NCBI GenBank assembly: GCA_018713905.1
Contig: DVOC01000025.1
Span: 1-41,785 of the forward strand
Direction: 5' to 3'
From: Candidatus Fimimonas merdipullorum
Lineage (GTDB): Bacteria > Bacillota > Clostridia > Christensenellales > CAG-314
DNA: 41,785 nucleotides
Numbering within the stretch: the stretch's first letter is position 1; each line of letters starts with the position of its first letter. Under the pieces are notes generated by a model that was not told where the DNA came from, ran no database searches, and worked only from the letters and a program-made list of their open reading frames with translations. Shown here one piece after another: positions 16,104 to 23,794 of the stretch. The position numbers and the translations under genes are program-made.

Positions 16104-16739
16104 CGCCGAGGATAAATACCAGCGGAAGCGCTTTCGGCAAAAGGCGTAGTTGGCGGCGACGGAAGCCTTTTTGCGTTTGACGGGGCGCATAAGGGGCAGC
16201 TTATCCGCTTGCGAAAACAGACTGTAAGTCTGCCGCGCGTCAAAAAAGCACACGTCAACGTGCTGTCTTATCTGCTCAAGCAGGGCGTTTTCGCAGTCAA
16301 GACCGAACACCCACATTTTGCCGCACTCTTCTGCGGCGGTTTTCACCGCCTCTTTGCGCAGGCTGTCGAAACAAATTTTTCTTTCAAACAGCAAGGATAC
16401 GAAAATTTTTTCCTCTCTCCGCACGACAAGGTTGTCCGCTTCCGCGCGCACGATATCACAGCGGAAAAATTTCAGCATTTCCGCAAATAATTCTGCGTTG
16501 TGCGCATTGAATTGCAAAAAGTCGGCAAAGGCGGCGATCTTTTCCTTCTCTGCCCTTTTCAGACGTTTTTTTCTTTCCGCGCGGGAAAACACCGCAAATA
16601 TCAGGTATCCGCCGCACAGCGTTATTACGGAGGCGGCGGCAAGCGCCGCAAGTGCGTTTTCCAGACAGTACGCCGCCCATGCGTAGGAAAGCAGAAACAG
16701 CATTACGGTGCAAAGAATATCGTTTATTATAACAGCCAT
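15957..16739 (-). CDS. Membrane protein of unknown function with possible Mrr-like domain
   Basis: A 260-residue protein with two membrane helices at each end (about 5-24, 30-51, 207-225, 226-244) and a cytoplasmic domain between. I do not recognise it firmly. The middle (about 85-180) has the strand-helix order of Mrr-type restriction-endonuclease folds: CDIVRAEADNLVV, KIFVSLLFERK, a helix with EECGKMWVFGL, then VDVCFFDARQTYSLF. The QxK catalytic pair is not clearly present, so it would be inactive or a chance likeness. I place the start at ATG 16739, because upstream codons run antisense into nadD; no strong ribosome binding site is seen. It converges on and overlaps spoIVFB by 147 bp. Confidence 0.65.
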   Translation of the reverse strand: MAVIINDILCTVMLFLLSYAWAAYCLENALAALAAASVITLCGGYLIFAVFSRAERKKRLKRAEKEKIAAFADFLQFNAHNAELFAEMLKFFRCDIVRAEADNLVVRREEKIFVSLLFERKICFDSLRKEAVKTAAEECGKMWVFGLDCENALLEQIRQHVDVCFFDARQTYSLFSQADKLPLMRPVKRKKASVAANYAFCRKRFRWYLSSALFTAVMAFFSFFPLYLLVWATALFVLALYSLFNRRFNGDKEVLPLSKI

Positions 16740-16771
16740 AGCAATATTCTTGCCGTAAAAGGCGTTTTTAA

Positions 16772-16800
16772 TTGAATTTTTTTTGCAAATAATGTAAAAT
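16772..16800 (+). promoter_or_regulatory. SigA-type promoter placing the transcript start at the nadD ATG
   Basis: -35 TTGAAT (16772-16777), 17-base spacer, -10 TAAAAT (16795-16800). The nadD ATG begins at 16807, just where transcription should start, and no ribosome binding site precedes it. If this promoter is used, the message is leaderless. Confidence 0.7.
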
Positions 16801-16806
16801 AAAAGT

Positions 16807-17919
16807 ATGAAAGTGGCGATTTTCGGGGGCACCTTCAATCCTCCGCACAACACCCATGTCAAAATTGCCCGCGCCGCCGCGGAAATATGCGACAAACTTA
16901 TAGTTATGCCCTGCGGCATACCGCCCCACAAAAGCTGCGACGTGGACGCAGAGGTGCGCCTGCGTCTTGCCCGTCTGGCTTTTCCCTTCGCCTGCGTTTC
17001 CAACAGCGAAATAAAAAAGCAGGGCAAAAGCTACACGGTGGAAACGCTGCGGGAAATAAAGGAGCAATACCCCTCGGCGCAGCTGCTTTTGGTGATAGGC
17101 GGCGACAGTCTGCGCGACTTTGACGGTTGGTACCGTCCCGACGAAATATGCCGTCTTGCCACCCTTGTCGTGGCGCACCGCAGTCACAAAACCTTTGAAA
17201 AGACGGTGGAGCACGTAAAACGCAAGTACGGCGCGCAGGTGGTGTTTCTGGACGTACAGCCGGACGACGTCAGTTCTACGGAAATTCGGCTGCGCTGTCA
17301 GTTCGGGCTGGACAACCCCTCTTTGCCTGCGGAGGTGGCTCGGTATATAGAGCAAAACCACCTTTACCAAAAATTCCTGCCCATGACGCAGAAGGTGAAA
17401 GAGTACCTTACCGACGAAAGATTCCGCCACACCTTTTACGTGGTGAAACGCGGCATGGAGCTGGCGGAAAAGCAAAAGCTTTCGCCCGAAGACCAAGACA
17501 AGGTTTTCGTCGCCTGCCTGCTTCACGACTGCGCAAAGTACGTTCCGCCCGAAAGATACGGCGACTACGGCTTTGAAAAACCCGCCGACATGCCGCCGCC
17601 GGTGGTGCATTCCTTTTTGGGCGCTTTGGTGGCAAAGCGGGATTTCGGCATAACCGACGAGGAAATCCTTTCGGCGATCGCCTTTCACACGACGGGCTGT
17701 CCGGATATGTCCGTGTTACAAAAAATCGTATACGTAGCCGATAAAACGGAACAAACGCGCCCCTATCCGCTGTCCCACCTGATAAGCGGAAGTCTGGATT
17801 GTCAGCTTAAAAAGTGTCTTTGGGAGGCAAACGGCTACACGCAAAAAACGCAGAAAAAAAATATTTACCCGCTTTCGCTCAAAACGTTGGAATTTTACTT
17901 TCCAAATTCCGTCAAGTAG
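16807..17919 (+). CDS. nadD: Fused nicotinate-mononucleotide adenylyltransferase NadD and YqeK-type HD hydrolase
   Basis: Two enzymes in one 370-residue chain. Residues 1-190 are NadD, which joins ATP and nicotinate mononucleotide for NAD synthesis: GGTFNPPHNTH at the N-terminus and SSTEIR (156-161). The usual HxGH reads HNTH (14-17), a Gly-to-Thr change. Residues about 194-370 are YqeK, an HD-domain hydrolase of diadenosine tetraphosphate, with His208, HD at 240-241, His268, His294 and Asp312. In Bacillus nadD, yqeK and rsfS are separate neighbours in this order, so the fusion keeps the old operon. The start is fixed because the nucleotide-binding loop begins at residue 7. Confidence 0.93.
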   Translation: MKVAIFGGTFNPPHNTHVKIARAAAEICDKLIVMPCGIPPHKSCDVDAEVRLRLARLAFPFACVSNSEIKKQGKSYTVETLREIKEQYPSAQLLLVIGGDSLRDFDGWYRPDEICRLATLVVAHRSHKTFEKTVEHVKRKYGAQVVFLDVQPDDVSSTEIRLRCQFGLDNPSLPAEVARYIEQNHLYQKFLPMTQKVKEYLTDERFRHTFYVVKRGMELAEKQKLSPEDQDKVFVACLLHDCAKYVPPERYGDYGFEKPADMPPPVVHSFLGALVAKRDFGITDEEILSAIAFHTTGCPDMSVLQKIVYVADKTEQTRPYPLSHLISGSLDCQLKKCLWEANGYTQKTQKKNIYPLSLKTLEFYFPNSVK

Positions 17920-17955
17920 GGTAAAATAGGTTTAACTGATTTTTGGGAGAAAAAT

Positions 17956-18294
17956 ATGAACGATACTGTAAAGACAATTTGCAAAACGCTTGCGGAAAAA
18001 TCCGCAGAGGATATCAGAGTGATAGAGGTGCGCGGCGTAAGCGACATCACCGACTACTTCGTGGTGTGCTCGGGGCGCAGCGCCCCGCAGGTCAAGGCGC
18101 TTTGCGAGCACCTTGAAGAAACAATGGAAAAGCAAAACCGCTTTGCTTTGCACAAGGACGGCTTGCGCGAAGGCAAGTGGGTGGCTGTGGACTACGGCGA
18201 CGTGATAGTGCACGTTTTCCACAAGGACGTGCGCAGTGTCTACGCTTTGGACGTGCTGTGGGATCACGGCGGAAACGTCACGAGGTACGAATAA
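17956..18294 (+). CDS. rsfS: Ribosomal silencing factor RsfS
   Basis: Binds uL14 on the large ribosomal subunit and blocks joining with the small subunit, saving energy in starvation. The 112-residue protein is of normal length with the family pattern VRGVSDITDYFVVCSG, then GLREGKWVAVDYGDVIVHVFHKDVR. GGGAGA precedes the ATG. It follows the NadD-YqeK fusion by 36 bases and shares its stop codon bases with the next gene, as part of the conserved nadD-yqeK-rsfS operon. Confidence 0.96.
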   Translation: MNDTVKTICKTLAEKSAEDIRVIEVRGVSDITDYFVVCSGRSAPQVKALCEHLEETMEKQNRFALHKDGLREGKWVAVDYGDVIVHVFHKDVRSVYALDVLWDHGGNVTRYE

Positions 18295-18539
18295 TGGTGT
18301 ACCTCACAAAGGGAGTATGCTCCCGTCAGATAAGCTTCGAGGTGACGGAGGGCAAGGTGCACAACGTCAGGTACGTCGGCGGTTGCAACGGCAACACGCA
18401 GGGCGTCGCCGCGCTCGTAGAGGGCATGGCGGTGGAGGAAGCCATAAGGCGGCTGAAAGGCATTCGCTGCGGCAGCAAGCCCACTTCCTGTCCCGACCAG
18501 CTTGCCACGGCGCTGGAAAACTACCTCAAAACAGTTTAG
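18294..18539 (+). CDS. TSCPD-domain protein (TIGR03905 type)
   Basis: An 81-residue protein starting at ATG 18294 in a TAATG overlap with rsfS. It matches the small TSCPD family of Clostridia: the CSRQISFEV opening, a central VRYVGGCNGNTQGVAALVEG and the ending GSKPTSCPDQLATALE that carries the name-giving TSCPD motif. In larger proteins this domain sits at the C-terminus of vitamin B12-dependent ribonucleotide reductases. The role of the stand-alone form is not known. Conserved cysteines suggest metal or nucleotide binding. Confidence 0.85.
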   Translation: MVYLTKGVCSRQISFEVTEGKVHNVRYVGGCNGNTQGVAALVEGMAVEEAIRRLKGIRCGSKPTSCPDQLATALENYLKTV

Positions 18540-18568
18540 GCACGCATTTTTTGCGCACCTTTTTTTGT

Positions 18569-18594
18569 GCGGGGAAGCTTTTTAAGTTCCCCGC
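18569..18594 (+). terminator. Stable hairpin downstream of the nadD operon
   Basis: GCGGGGAA (18569-18576) pairs with TTCCCCGC (18587-18594), with three more inner pairs around a single-base bulge. No T-run follows, so it is at best a weak intrinsic terminator and may instead protect the 3' end. Confidence 0.35.
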
Positions 18595-18771
18595 GTCGGG
18601 GTGTAAAAATTTTTCGCGGCACAAACGGTTTGCCACGCGGTACGTTTCAACCTGCCCCGCATTGTGCGGCTTTTTGCGTGTAAAATATTTGCGCCGAAGG
18701 GCAGAACCTGCAACGGCAAGGCCGCAAAATTTCATATAGCGTGCAAAGGGGCAAAAATCCCGTGAACGCTA

Positions 18772-18800
18772 TTTACAAATATCTTAAAATGTGGTAAACT
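18772..18800 (+). promoter_or_regulatory. SigA-type promoter of tsaC-rpiB-V-ATPase
   Basis: -35 TTTACA (18772-18777), 17-base spacer, -10 TAAACT (18795-18800) with an extended TGG just before it. It is the only clear promoter before the V-ATPase genes, so it may serve the whole 10-kb block. Confidence 0.75.
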
Positions 18801-18855
18801 GCTTTGTGTGCGTGTTTTGCGGCGTTTTTCGCGCCGCGCGCATAAAGGAGTATCA

Positions 18856-19848
18856 TTGGAAACACGTTATCTGCAATTCAACGACGCCCATCTGCGCTGT
18901 GCGGCAGACCTGATCAGAAGGGGCGAATTGGTGGCTTTTCCTACGGAAACGGTGTACGGCTTGGGGTGCGACGCCACCGACGAGCAGGCGGTAAAACGCA
19001 CCTACCTTGCCAAGGGCAGACCGTCGGACAACCCGCTGATAGTGCACGTGTGGAGCAAAGGGCAGATACCCGAGATTGCAAGGGACGTTTCCCCCGACGC
19101 GCAAAAGATAATCGACTGCATAATGCCGGCAAGCATCACGGTGGTGCTGCCCAAAAGAAAAATAATTCCCGACTGCGTCACGGCGGGGCTGAATACGGTG
19201 GCGGTGCGAATGCCCCGCTCGCAGCAGGCGCGCGACTTTTTGCGCTATTGCGACGTTCCCGTTGCCGCCCCCAGCGCCAACACCAGCTCCCGTCCCAGCC
19301 CCACCACGTGGCAGGCTGTAAAGGAAGATATGGACGGCAGGATAGCGGCGGTGCTGTGCGGCAGTCCCTGCGACGTGGGCATCGAGTCCACCGTGGTGGA
19401 TATGTGCGGCGAACAGCCTCTTATTCTGCGCCCCGGTATCGTCACGGCGGATATGCTGGAGGAGCTTTTAGGAAAAAAAGTGCGGGTAGTCACCGATCCC
19501 AAGGAGAAGGTAAATTCTCCCGGGGTGCGCTACAAGCACTATGCGCCCAAGGTCCCCATGGCGTTGGAATTGGAGGGGGACGAACAGAAACTCAAAAATT
19601 TGTACCTCAAATTGCAAGCGGAGGGCAAAAACCCCGTGCTGTTGGTGGAAAATCCGCAAAACTTTCCGGGGTTCAACGTCTACTGCATAGGACAAACGGA
19701 CAGGGAAGTTTCCCGCAATCTGTTTTCCAACCTGCGCGCGCTGGAAAAAAACTACGGCTACATAATAGCAAGTTTTTCCTCCAAGACGGCGTTTGCCCAA
19801 AGCATACTCAACAGACTGGTGCGTTCAGCTTCGCACAACGTGGTGTAA
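18856..19848 (+). CDS. tsaC: L-threonylcarbamoyladenylate synthase (Sua5/TsaC)
   Basis: Makes the activated threonylcarbamoyl group for the universal t6A37 modification of ANN-decoding tRNAs, from threonine, bicarbonate and ATP. I place the start at TTG 18856, six bases after AAGGAG; a GTG at 18808 lacks such a site. The 330-residue protein has the YrdC domain with FPTETVYGLGCDA and the active-site run KGRPSDNP (53-60). The Sua5 C-terminal domain follows, joined by SPGVRYKHYAPK. This is the long Sua5 form. The next gene, rpiB, starts two bases after its stop, as in many Firmicutes. Confidence 0.95.
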   Translation: METRYLQFNDAHLRCAADLIRRGELVAFPTETVYGLGCDATDEQAVKRTYLAKGRPSDNPLIVHVWSKGQIPEIARDVSPDAQKIIDCIMPASITVVLPKRKIIPDCVTAGLNTVAVRMPRSQQARDFLRYCDVPVAAPSANTSSRPSPTTWQAVKEDMDGRIAAVLCGSPCDVGIESTVVDMCGEQPLILRPGIVTADMLEELLGKKVRVVTDPKEKVNSPGVRYKHYAPKVPMALELEGDEQKLKNLYLKLQAEGKNPVLLVENPQNFPGFNVYCIGQTDREVSRNLFSNLRALEKNYGYIIASFSSKTAFAQSILNRLVRSASHNVV

Positions 19849-19849
19849 T

Positions 19850-20281
19850 ATGAAAATAGCGTTAGCCTGCGACCACGGCGGTTTGCAGCTCAAACAACAC
19901 ATAGCGGAATATCTTCAAGGCAAAGGGGAAAAGGTCGCCGACTTCGGCACCTACACCTCCGACAGCTGCGACTACCCCGATTTTGCCCGTCCCTGCGCCC
20001 AAGCGGTGGCAGCGGGGCAGTGCGACTTGGGCATAGTGGTGTGTACCACCGGCATAGGCGTGTCCATAGTGGCAAACAAGGTAAAGGGTGTGCGGTGTGC
20101 GCTGTGCCTCAACGAGGACATGGCGGAAATGTGCCGCCGTCACAACGACGCCAACGTGCTGGCTTTGGGTCAGAAATACGTAGACTCGGCAAGCGCCGAA
20201 AAAATAGTGGACAGGTTTTTGCATACGTCCTTTGACGGCGGACGTCACAGGACGAGAGTGGACAAAATAGAGAACGTGTGA
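19850..20281 (+). CDS. rpiB: Ribose-5-phosphate isomerase B
   Basis: Interconverts ribose 5-phosphate and ribulose 5-phosphate in the pentose phosphate pathway. The start is ATG 19850, right after the tsaC stop. The 143-residue protein has the RpiB/LacAB marks: CDHGG (7-11), the active-site cysteine loop VVCTTGIGVSIVANK and the RRHNDANVLALG motif. It precedes the V-ATPase genes by seven bases, so it seems to be read with them. Confidence 0.96.
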   Translation: MKIALACDHGGLQLKQHIAEYLQGKGEKVADFGTYTSDSCDYPDFARPCAQAVAAGQCDLGIVVCTTGIGVSIVANKVKGVRCALCLNEDMAEMCRRHNDANVLALGQKYVDSASAEKIVDRFLHTSFDGGRHRTRVDKIENV

Positions 20282-20288
20282 GGTAACT

Positions 20289-20594
20289 ATGATAGAAGAA
20301 GTGGTAAAGTCCATTTTAGAGGCGGAGGACAAGGCGGAAAAAATGGTAGAGCAGGCGCGTGTTCAGGCGGGACAGACTGCCGCCGACGCCGAAGCGGAGT
20401 GCGACCGTATAAGAAAGGAAGGCTCCGCCAAGGTCAAGGCGCGCGTGGCGGAGGAATACCGTCTTGCGGCGCAGGCTGCGGAAAAAGCGGCTCGGCAAGA
20501 GGAAGAAAAGCTTGCCGCCGAAGTTGACAGGCAGTGCGGCGAGTACGCCAAAAACGTCGACGCCGCCGTGAAAATTGTGTTGGAGTCTTTGTAA
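20289..20594 (+). CDS. V-type ATPase peripheral-stalk subunit (G/H type)
   Basis: A 101-residue, almost wholly helical protein rich in Ala, Glu, Lys and Arg, typical of the stalk subunit (AhaH/NtpF-like, equivalent to eukaryotic G) that pairs with subunit E in a long coiled coil. It links the catalytic head to subunit I so the head does not spin with the rotor. It is first of the nine V-ATPase genes, and its stop overlaps the start of subunit I (TAATG). Assignment rests on place and composition, since such subunits share little sequence. Confidence 0.8.
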   Translation: MIEEVVKSILEAEDKAEKMVEQARVQAGQTAADAEAECDRIRKEGSAKVKARVAEEYRLAAQAAEKAARQEEEKLAAEVDRQCGEYAKNVDAAVKIVLESL

Positions 20595-22621
20595 TGTCTA
20601 TCGTAAAGATGAAAAAATTCACCTTGCTGGCGGTAAAGTCGGACAAGGAGAATATGTACAACGCGCTTATACGCACCGGCTGCGTGCAGCTTAAACGCAG
20701 CGCGGATATTTGCGACTGCAAGCGGGAAGTGCCGCAAAAGCAGTTGGAAGAATACCGCGTAAAAGCCGCGCGCATAGAGGAAGCGATGGCGTTTCTTCGG
20801 CAGCAGACGGAGTTGTACAATATAAAGAAAGCCAAGGCGGACAGGGCGGAGATACCCAAAAATTCCTTTGCCCGCCCCAAAAAAGAGGTGGACTACGACT
20901 TCTTTTTGGGCTTTGGCAAAAACTCCGCCGAGGTGGAAAGGCAGGCGGACGGGCTGGACGAGGAGGCGCGGCAGCTGTCGGAAACGGATTCGCAGTTGTT
21001 GCAGCTGGATTCGCAGATAGAAAAATATCTGCCCTACGAGGCGTTGCCTCACCCCACCACGTGGTACCGCGACACGGCGACCACGCTGGTGCGGCTGTGT
21101 CAGGTGCACGAATCGGAGTGGGAAAAGGTGTTGCAGCTTGCCGACACGTTCGAGCTGGTGTCCCTGTCGGAAATATGCCGCTACAACAACACTGTGGTGG
21201 CGTGCGCGGCGGTGCACAGGTCGGAAGGGCAGTTTTTGGAGCAGGCCGCGGCGCTGGGCATGGTGAAGGTAACCGTCGCCTGCGACGTACTGCCCAAGGT
21301 AAAGATAAAGGAGCTTGCCGCCCAAAGGGAGCAGCTTGTCGTCCGACGTGAGGAAATAACCAAGCGTATCGTAGACTACGACAGGTTTGTTCCTCAATGG
21401 AAAATGTACGTAGACTACGTGGAACTGTGCGCCAAAAAGGCAGAGGCGGACGGCGACTTGCAGGTGACGGAATGCACCTACGTTATGGAGGGCTATTTCC
21501 CCGCCGAAAAGCAGCAGACGGTGGAAGACGCCATATGCGGCGTTACCGACTGCAACGTCACGGTGTTCGAGGACATAGGCGAGGAGGAGTTTGCTCCCAC
21601 GCTGGTGAAAAACAACCCCGTCACAAGGCAGTTCGAGTTTGTCACCAATATGTACACTCCGCCGGAATACCACGAAATAGATCCCAATCCGGTGATGTCG
21701 GTGTTTTACTTCATCATTTTCGGGCTGATGGTGGCGGACGTGGGGTACGGTCTGGTGCTGCTGGCGGCTGGACTTTTCGCCCACTTTGCCATAAAACAGC
21801 AGACGGGACTGCGCACCATGCTGCAACTGTTCGGCATATGCGGCGTTTCGGCGATAATAGTGGGATTGCTGTTCGGCAGCTGTTTCTCCTACACGATATT
21901 CGATCAGCCTCTCATTCCCGATCCGTCCAAGTACCCCATGGTGATGATGATAATAAGTCTGTTCACCGGGGTGATACACCTTGCCGCCGGAATAGGCTGC
22001 AACATGGCGGTAAAAATAAAGCACAAGCAGGCGCTTTCGGCGTGGCTGACGGATTTCCCGTGGATAATAGTGCTGGTGTCGCTGATACTTGCAATATTCA
22101 ACGGGGCGCTGGACATGGCGGCATATCCCCCTTACGAAAGTCTGCGTCTGCCCGACAAGGTTTCGGAAATAAGTCTTTACGTGTGTCTGGGCTCCCTCGC
22201 GGTGGGCGTAATCTTCGCGGGGCTGGGCACCAAGGGCTTTTTCGGCAAGATATCCAAAAGCTTCGGCAGCGTGTACGGGCTGATAAACTACTTTTCCGAC
22301 ATAATGAGCTACATCCGCGTGTTCGGACTTATGCTCAGCTCCGCCCTTATGGGCGTGGTCATCAACCAGCTGGGGGCGATGGTGTCGGCAGGAGGCGGCA
22401 TAGGCTACCTGTTTGCGGCAATGATATTGGTGTTTGCGCACGTGTTCAACCTTGCAATGGGCATTCTGGGCGTGTATATACACAACGGCAGATTGCAATA
22501 CGTGGAGTTTTTCGGCAAATTCTACACCGGCGACGGACAACTGTTTTTGCCCTTCGGCAGCGACACCAAGTACGTGCTGATGAAAAATAGCGGCAACAAT
22601 GGCGAAAGCCAAAAAATATAA
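20594..22621 (+). CDS. ntpI: V-type ATPase subunit I (a subunit)
   Basis: Membrane stator subunit that forms the ion half-channels beside the rotor ring. Starts at ATG 20594 in overlap with the previous gene; 675 residues, as usual. Residues 1-370 form the cytoplasmic coiled-coil arm. The rest is a bundle of seven to eight membrane helices, including NPVMSVFYFIIFGLMVADVGYG at its entry. The essential arginine that faces the rotor glutamate is in SYIRVFG (Arg575). Confidence 0.96.
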   Translation: MSIVKMKKFTLLAVKSDKENMYNALIRTGCVQLKRSADICDCKREVPQKQLEEYRVKAARIEEAMAFLRQQTELYNIKKAKADRAEIPKNSFARPKKEVDYDFFLGFGKNSAEVERQADGLDEEARQLSETDSQLLQLDSQIEKYLPYEALPHPTTWYRDTATTLVRLCQVHESEWEKVLQLADTFELVSLSEICRYNNTVVACAAVHRSEGQFLEQAAALGMVKVTVACDVLPKVKIKELAAQREQLVVRREEITKRIVDYDRFVPQWKMYVDYVELCAKKAEADGDLQVTECTYVMEGYFPAEKQQTVEDAICGVTDCNVTVFEDIGEEEFAPTLVKNNPVTRQFEFVTNMYTPPEYHEIDPNPVMSVFYFIIFGLMVADVGYGLVLLAAGLFAHFAIKQQTGLRTMLQLFGICGVSAIIVGLLFGSCFSYTIFDQPLIPDPSKYPMVMMIISLFTGVIHLAAGIGCNMAVKIKHKQALSAWLTDFPWIIVLVSLILAIFNGALDMAAYPPYESLRLPDKVSEISLYVCLGSLAVGVIFAGLGTKGFFGKISKSFGSVYGLINYFSDIMSYIRVFGLMLSSALMGVVINQLGAMVSAGGGIGYLFAAMILVFAHVFNLAMGILGVYIHNGRLQYVEFFGKFYTGDGQLFLPFGSDTKYVLMKNSGNNGESQKI

Positions 22622-22650
22622 AACAAAAAAGTTTTTTCGGAGGAAAGAAA

Positions 22651-23202
22651 ATGACAGGTTTGACAATAGGCATTATGGGACTTGCGCTGTGCGCGCTTAT
22701 CTGCGGCGTCGGTTCCGGTCTGGGACTTCGCGCAACGGGCAACGCTTCCGCCGGCGTAATGGCGGAGGATCCCAACAAGTTCAGCAAGATAATCGTGCTG
22801 GCTTTGCTTCCCGCTACGCAGGGTATCTACGGTTTCGTTATAGCCATTCTGGGCGCAAGCTATCTTCCCACCGTCGCCAATCTCGAAGCGGCGGGCGTTA
22901 CGGCAACTGCGGCGCAGATAACCTCGCAGGGCTGGAACGTGTTCTGGGCGTGCGTACCCATGATGTTGGGCGGCGGCATTTCCGCATATTTGCAGGGACT
23001 TACCTCTGCTTCGTCCATAATAGCGGTAGGCAAAAAGGGCGAGATATCTTCCAAGACGCTGATATTCCCCGCCATGATAGAGTTCTACGCTCTGCTTGGT
23101 CTGGTGGTATCCATAATGATGTTCAACAACGTTCCCGTTTCCGCAGTGGGCGACATAGTGATCGACGCGGCGCAGACGGTAACGGCGGCAGTGGGCTTCT
23201 GA
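22651..23202 (+). CDS. ntpK: V-type ATPase rotor-ring subunit K (c subunit)
   Basis: Proteolipid of the membrane rotor: 183 residues, two fused hairpins and four membrane helices. Only the second hairpin has the ion-binding carboxylate (Glu144 in PAMIEFYALLG). The first has LLPATQG (52-58). The residues that hold sodium in Enterococcus hirae NtpK (Leu, Thr, Gln, Gln, Glu) appear kept as Leu53, Thr56, Gln57, Gln115 and Glu144, which points to a sodium-pumping enzyme. The insert between helices 2 and 3 (about 72-95) is longish. GGAGG lies nine bases before the ATG. Confidence 0.95.
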   Translation: MTGLTIGIMGLALCALICGVGSGLGLRATGNASAGVMAEDPNKFSKIIVLALLPATQGIYGFVIAILGASYLPTVANLEAAGVTATAAQITSQGWNVFWACVPMMLGGGISAYLQGLTSASSIIAVGKKGEISSKTLIFPAMIEFYALLGLVVSIMMFNNVPVSAVGDIVIDAAQTVTAAVGF

Positions 23203-23220
23203 TTTTTCAAGAGGTTCGGC

Positions 23221-23793
23221 ATGAACGGTAATCAAAACATAATCAACAAAATACTGTCCGACGCCGAAGCCAGATGCGCCGAAATAAAAGCTTCGGCACA
23301 GGCTGCCGCGGACGCGGCGGTAAAAAGGGCTATTGCCCAAACGGAGCAGGAAAGCAAAAACGCCGACGCGCGCATTGAAAAAATGCGGGAGGAAAGTCTG
23401 CGCAACGCTATGTCGGCGGCGCAGCTCAACGCAAGGAAGTATGCCTTGCAGCAAAAGCAGAAGATAATTGCCTCCTGCTACGAAAAGGCGTTGCAGCGCA
23501 TGGCGGAAAGTCCCGCCGACAAACGCCGCGAATTTATTGCCAAAATAATAGGGCAGTATGCCGAAAAGGGCGAAAGAGTGTATATTTGCGCGGCGGACAA
23601 GGACGTAGTAACGCAAAAGTTTTTGGACGGCTTTGCGCTTGACCTCACCCTCGGCAAAAAATACCTGAGCGCCAAGGGCGGCGTAGTGCTGGAAGGGGAA
23701 GGGTACGACAAAGACCTTACTCTGGAAAAGCTTGTAGATTACGTTCGCGGCGGCACGGAAGCGCAGGTGGCGCGCGTGCTATTCGGAGAGTAA
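23221..23793 (+). CDS. ntpE: V-type ATPase subunit E
   Basis: Peripheral-stalk subunit that caps the head and pairs with the G/H subunit. The 190-residue protein has an N-terminal helix rich in Ala, Glu, Arg and Lys (to about 85) and a C-terminal mixed alpha/beta head-binding domain, as in the family. AGAGG precedes the ATG. Its stop is followed after one base by subunit C. Confidence 0.93.
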   Translation: MNGNQNIINKILSDAEARCAEIKASAQAAADAAVKRAIAQTEQESKNADARIEKMREESLRNAMSAAQLNARKYALQQKQKIIASCYEKALQRMAESPADKRREFIAKIIGQYAEKGERVYICAADKDVVTQKFLDGFALDLTLGKKYLSAKGGVVLEGEGYDKDLTLEKLVDYVRGGTEAQVARVLFGE

Positions 23794-23794
23794 A

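Noticed and set aside
18569-18594. Strong intrinsic terminator
   Set aside because: The hairpin is stable but has no T-run after it, so it is listed only with low confidence.
20363-22666. A 767-codon open frame on the minus strand opposite the V-ATPase stalk and I genes
   Set aside because: The plus strand holds clear V-ATPase genes. The mirror frame stays open because TTA, CTA and TCA codons are rare in them, and its product has no known motif.
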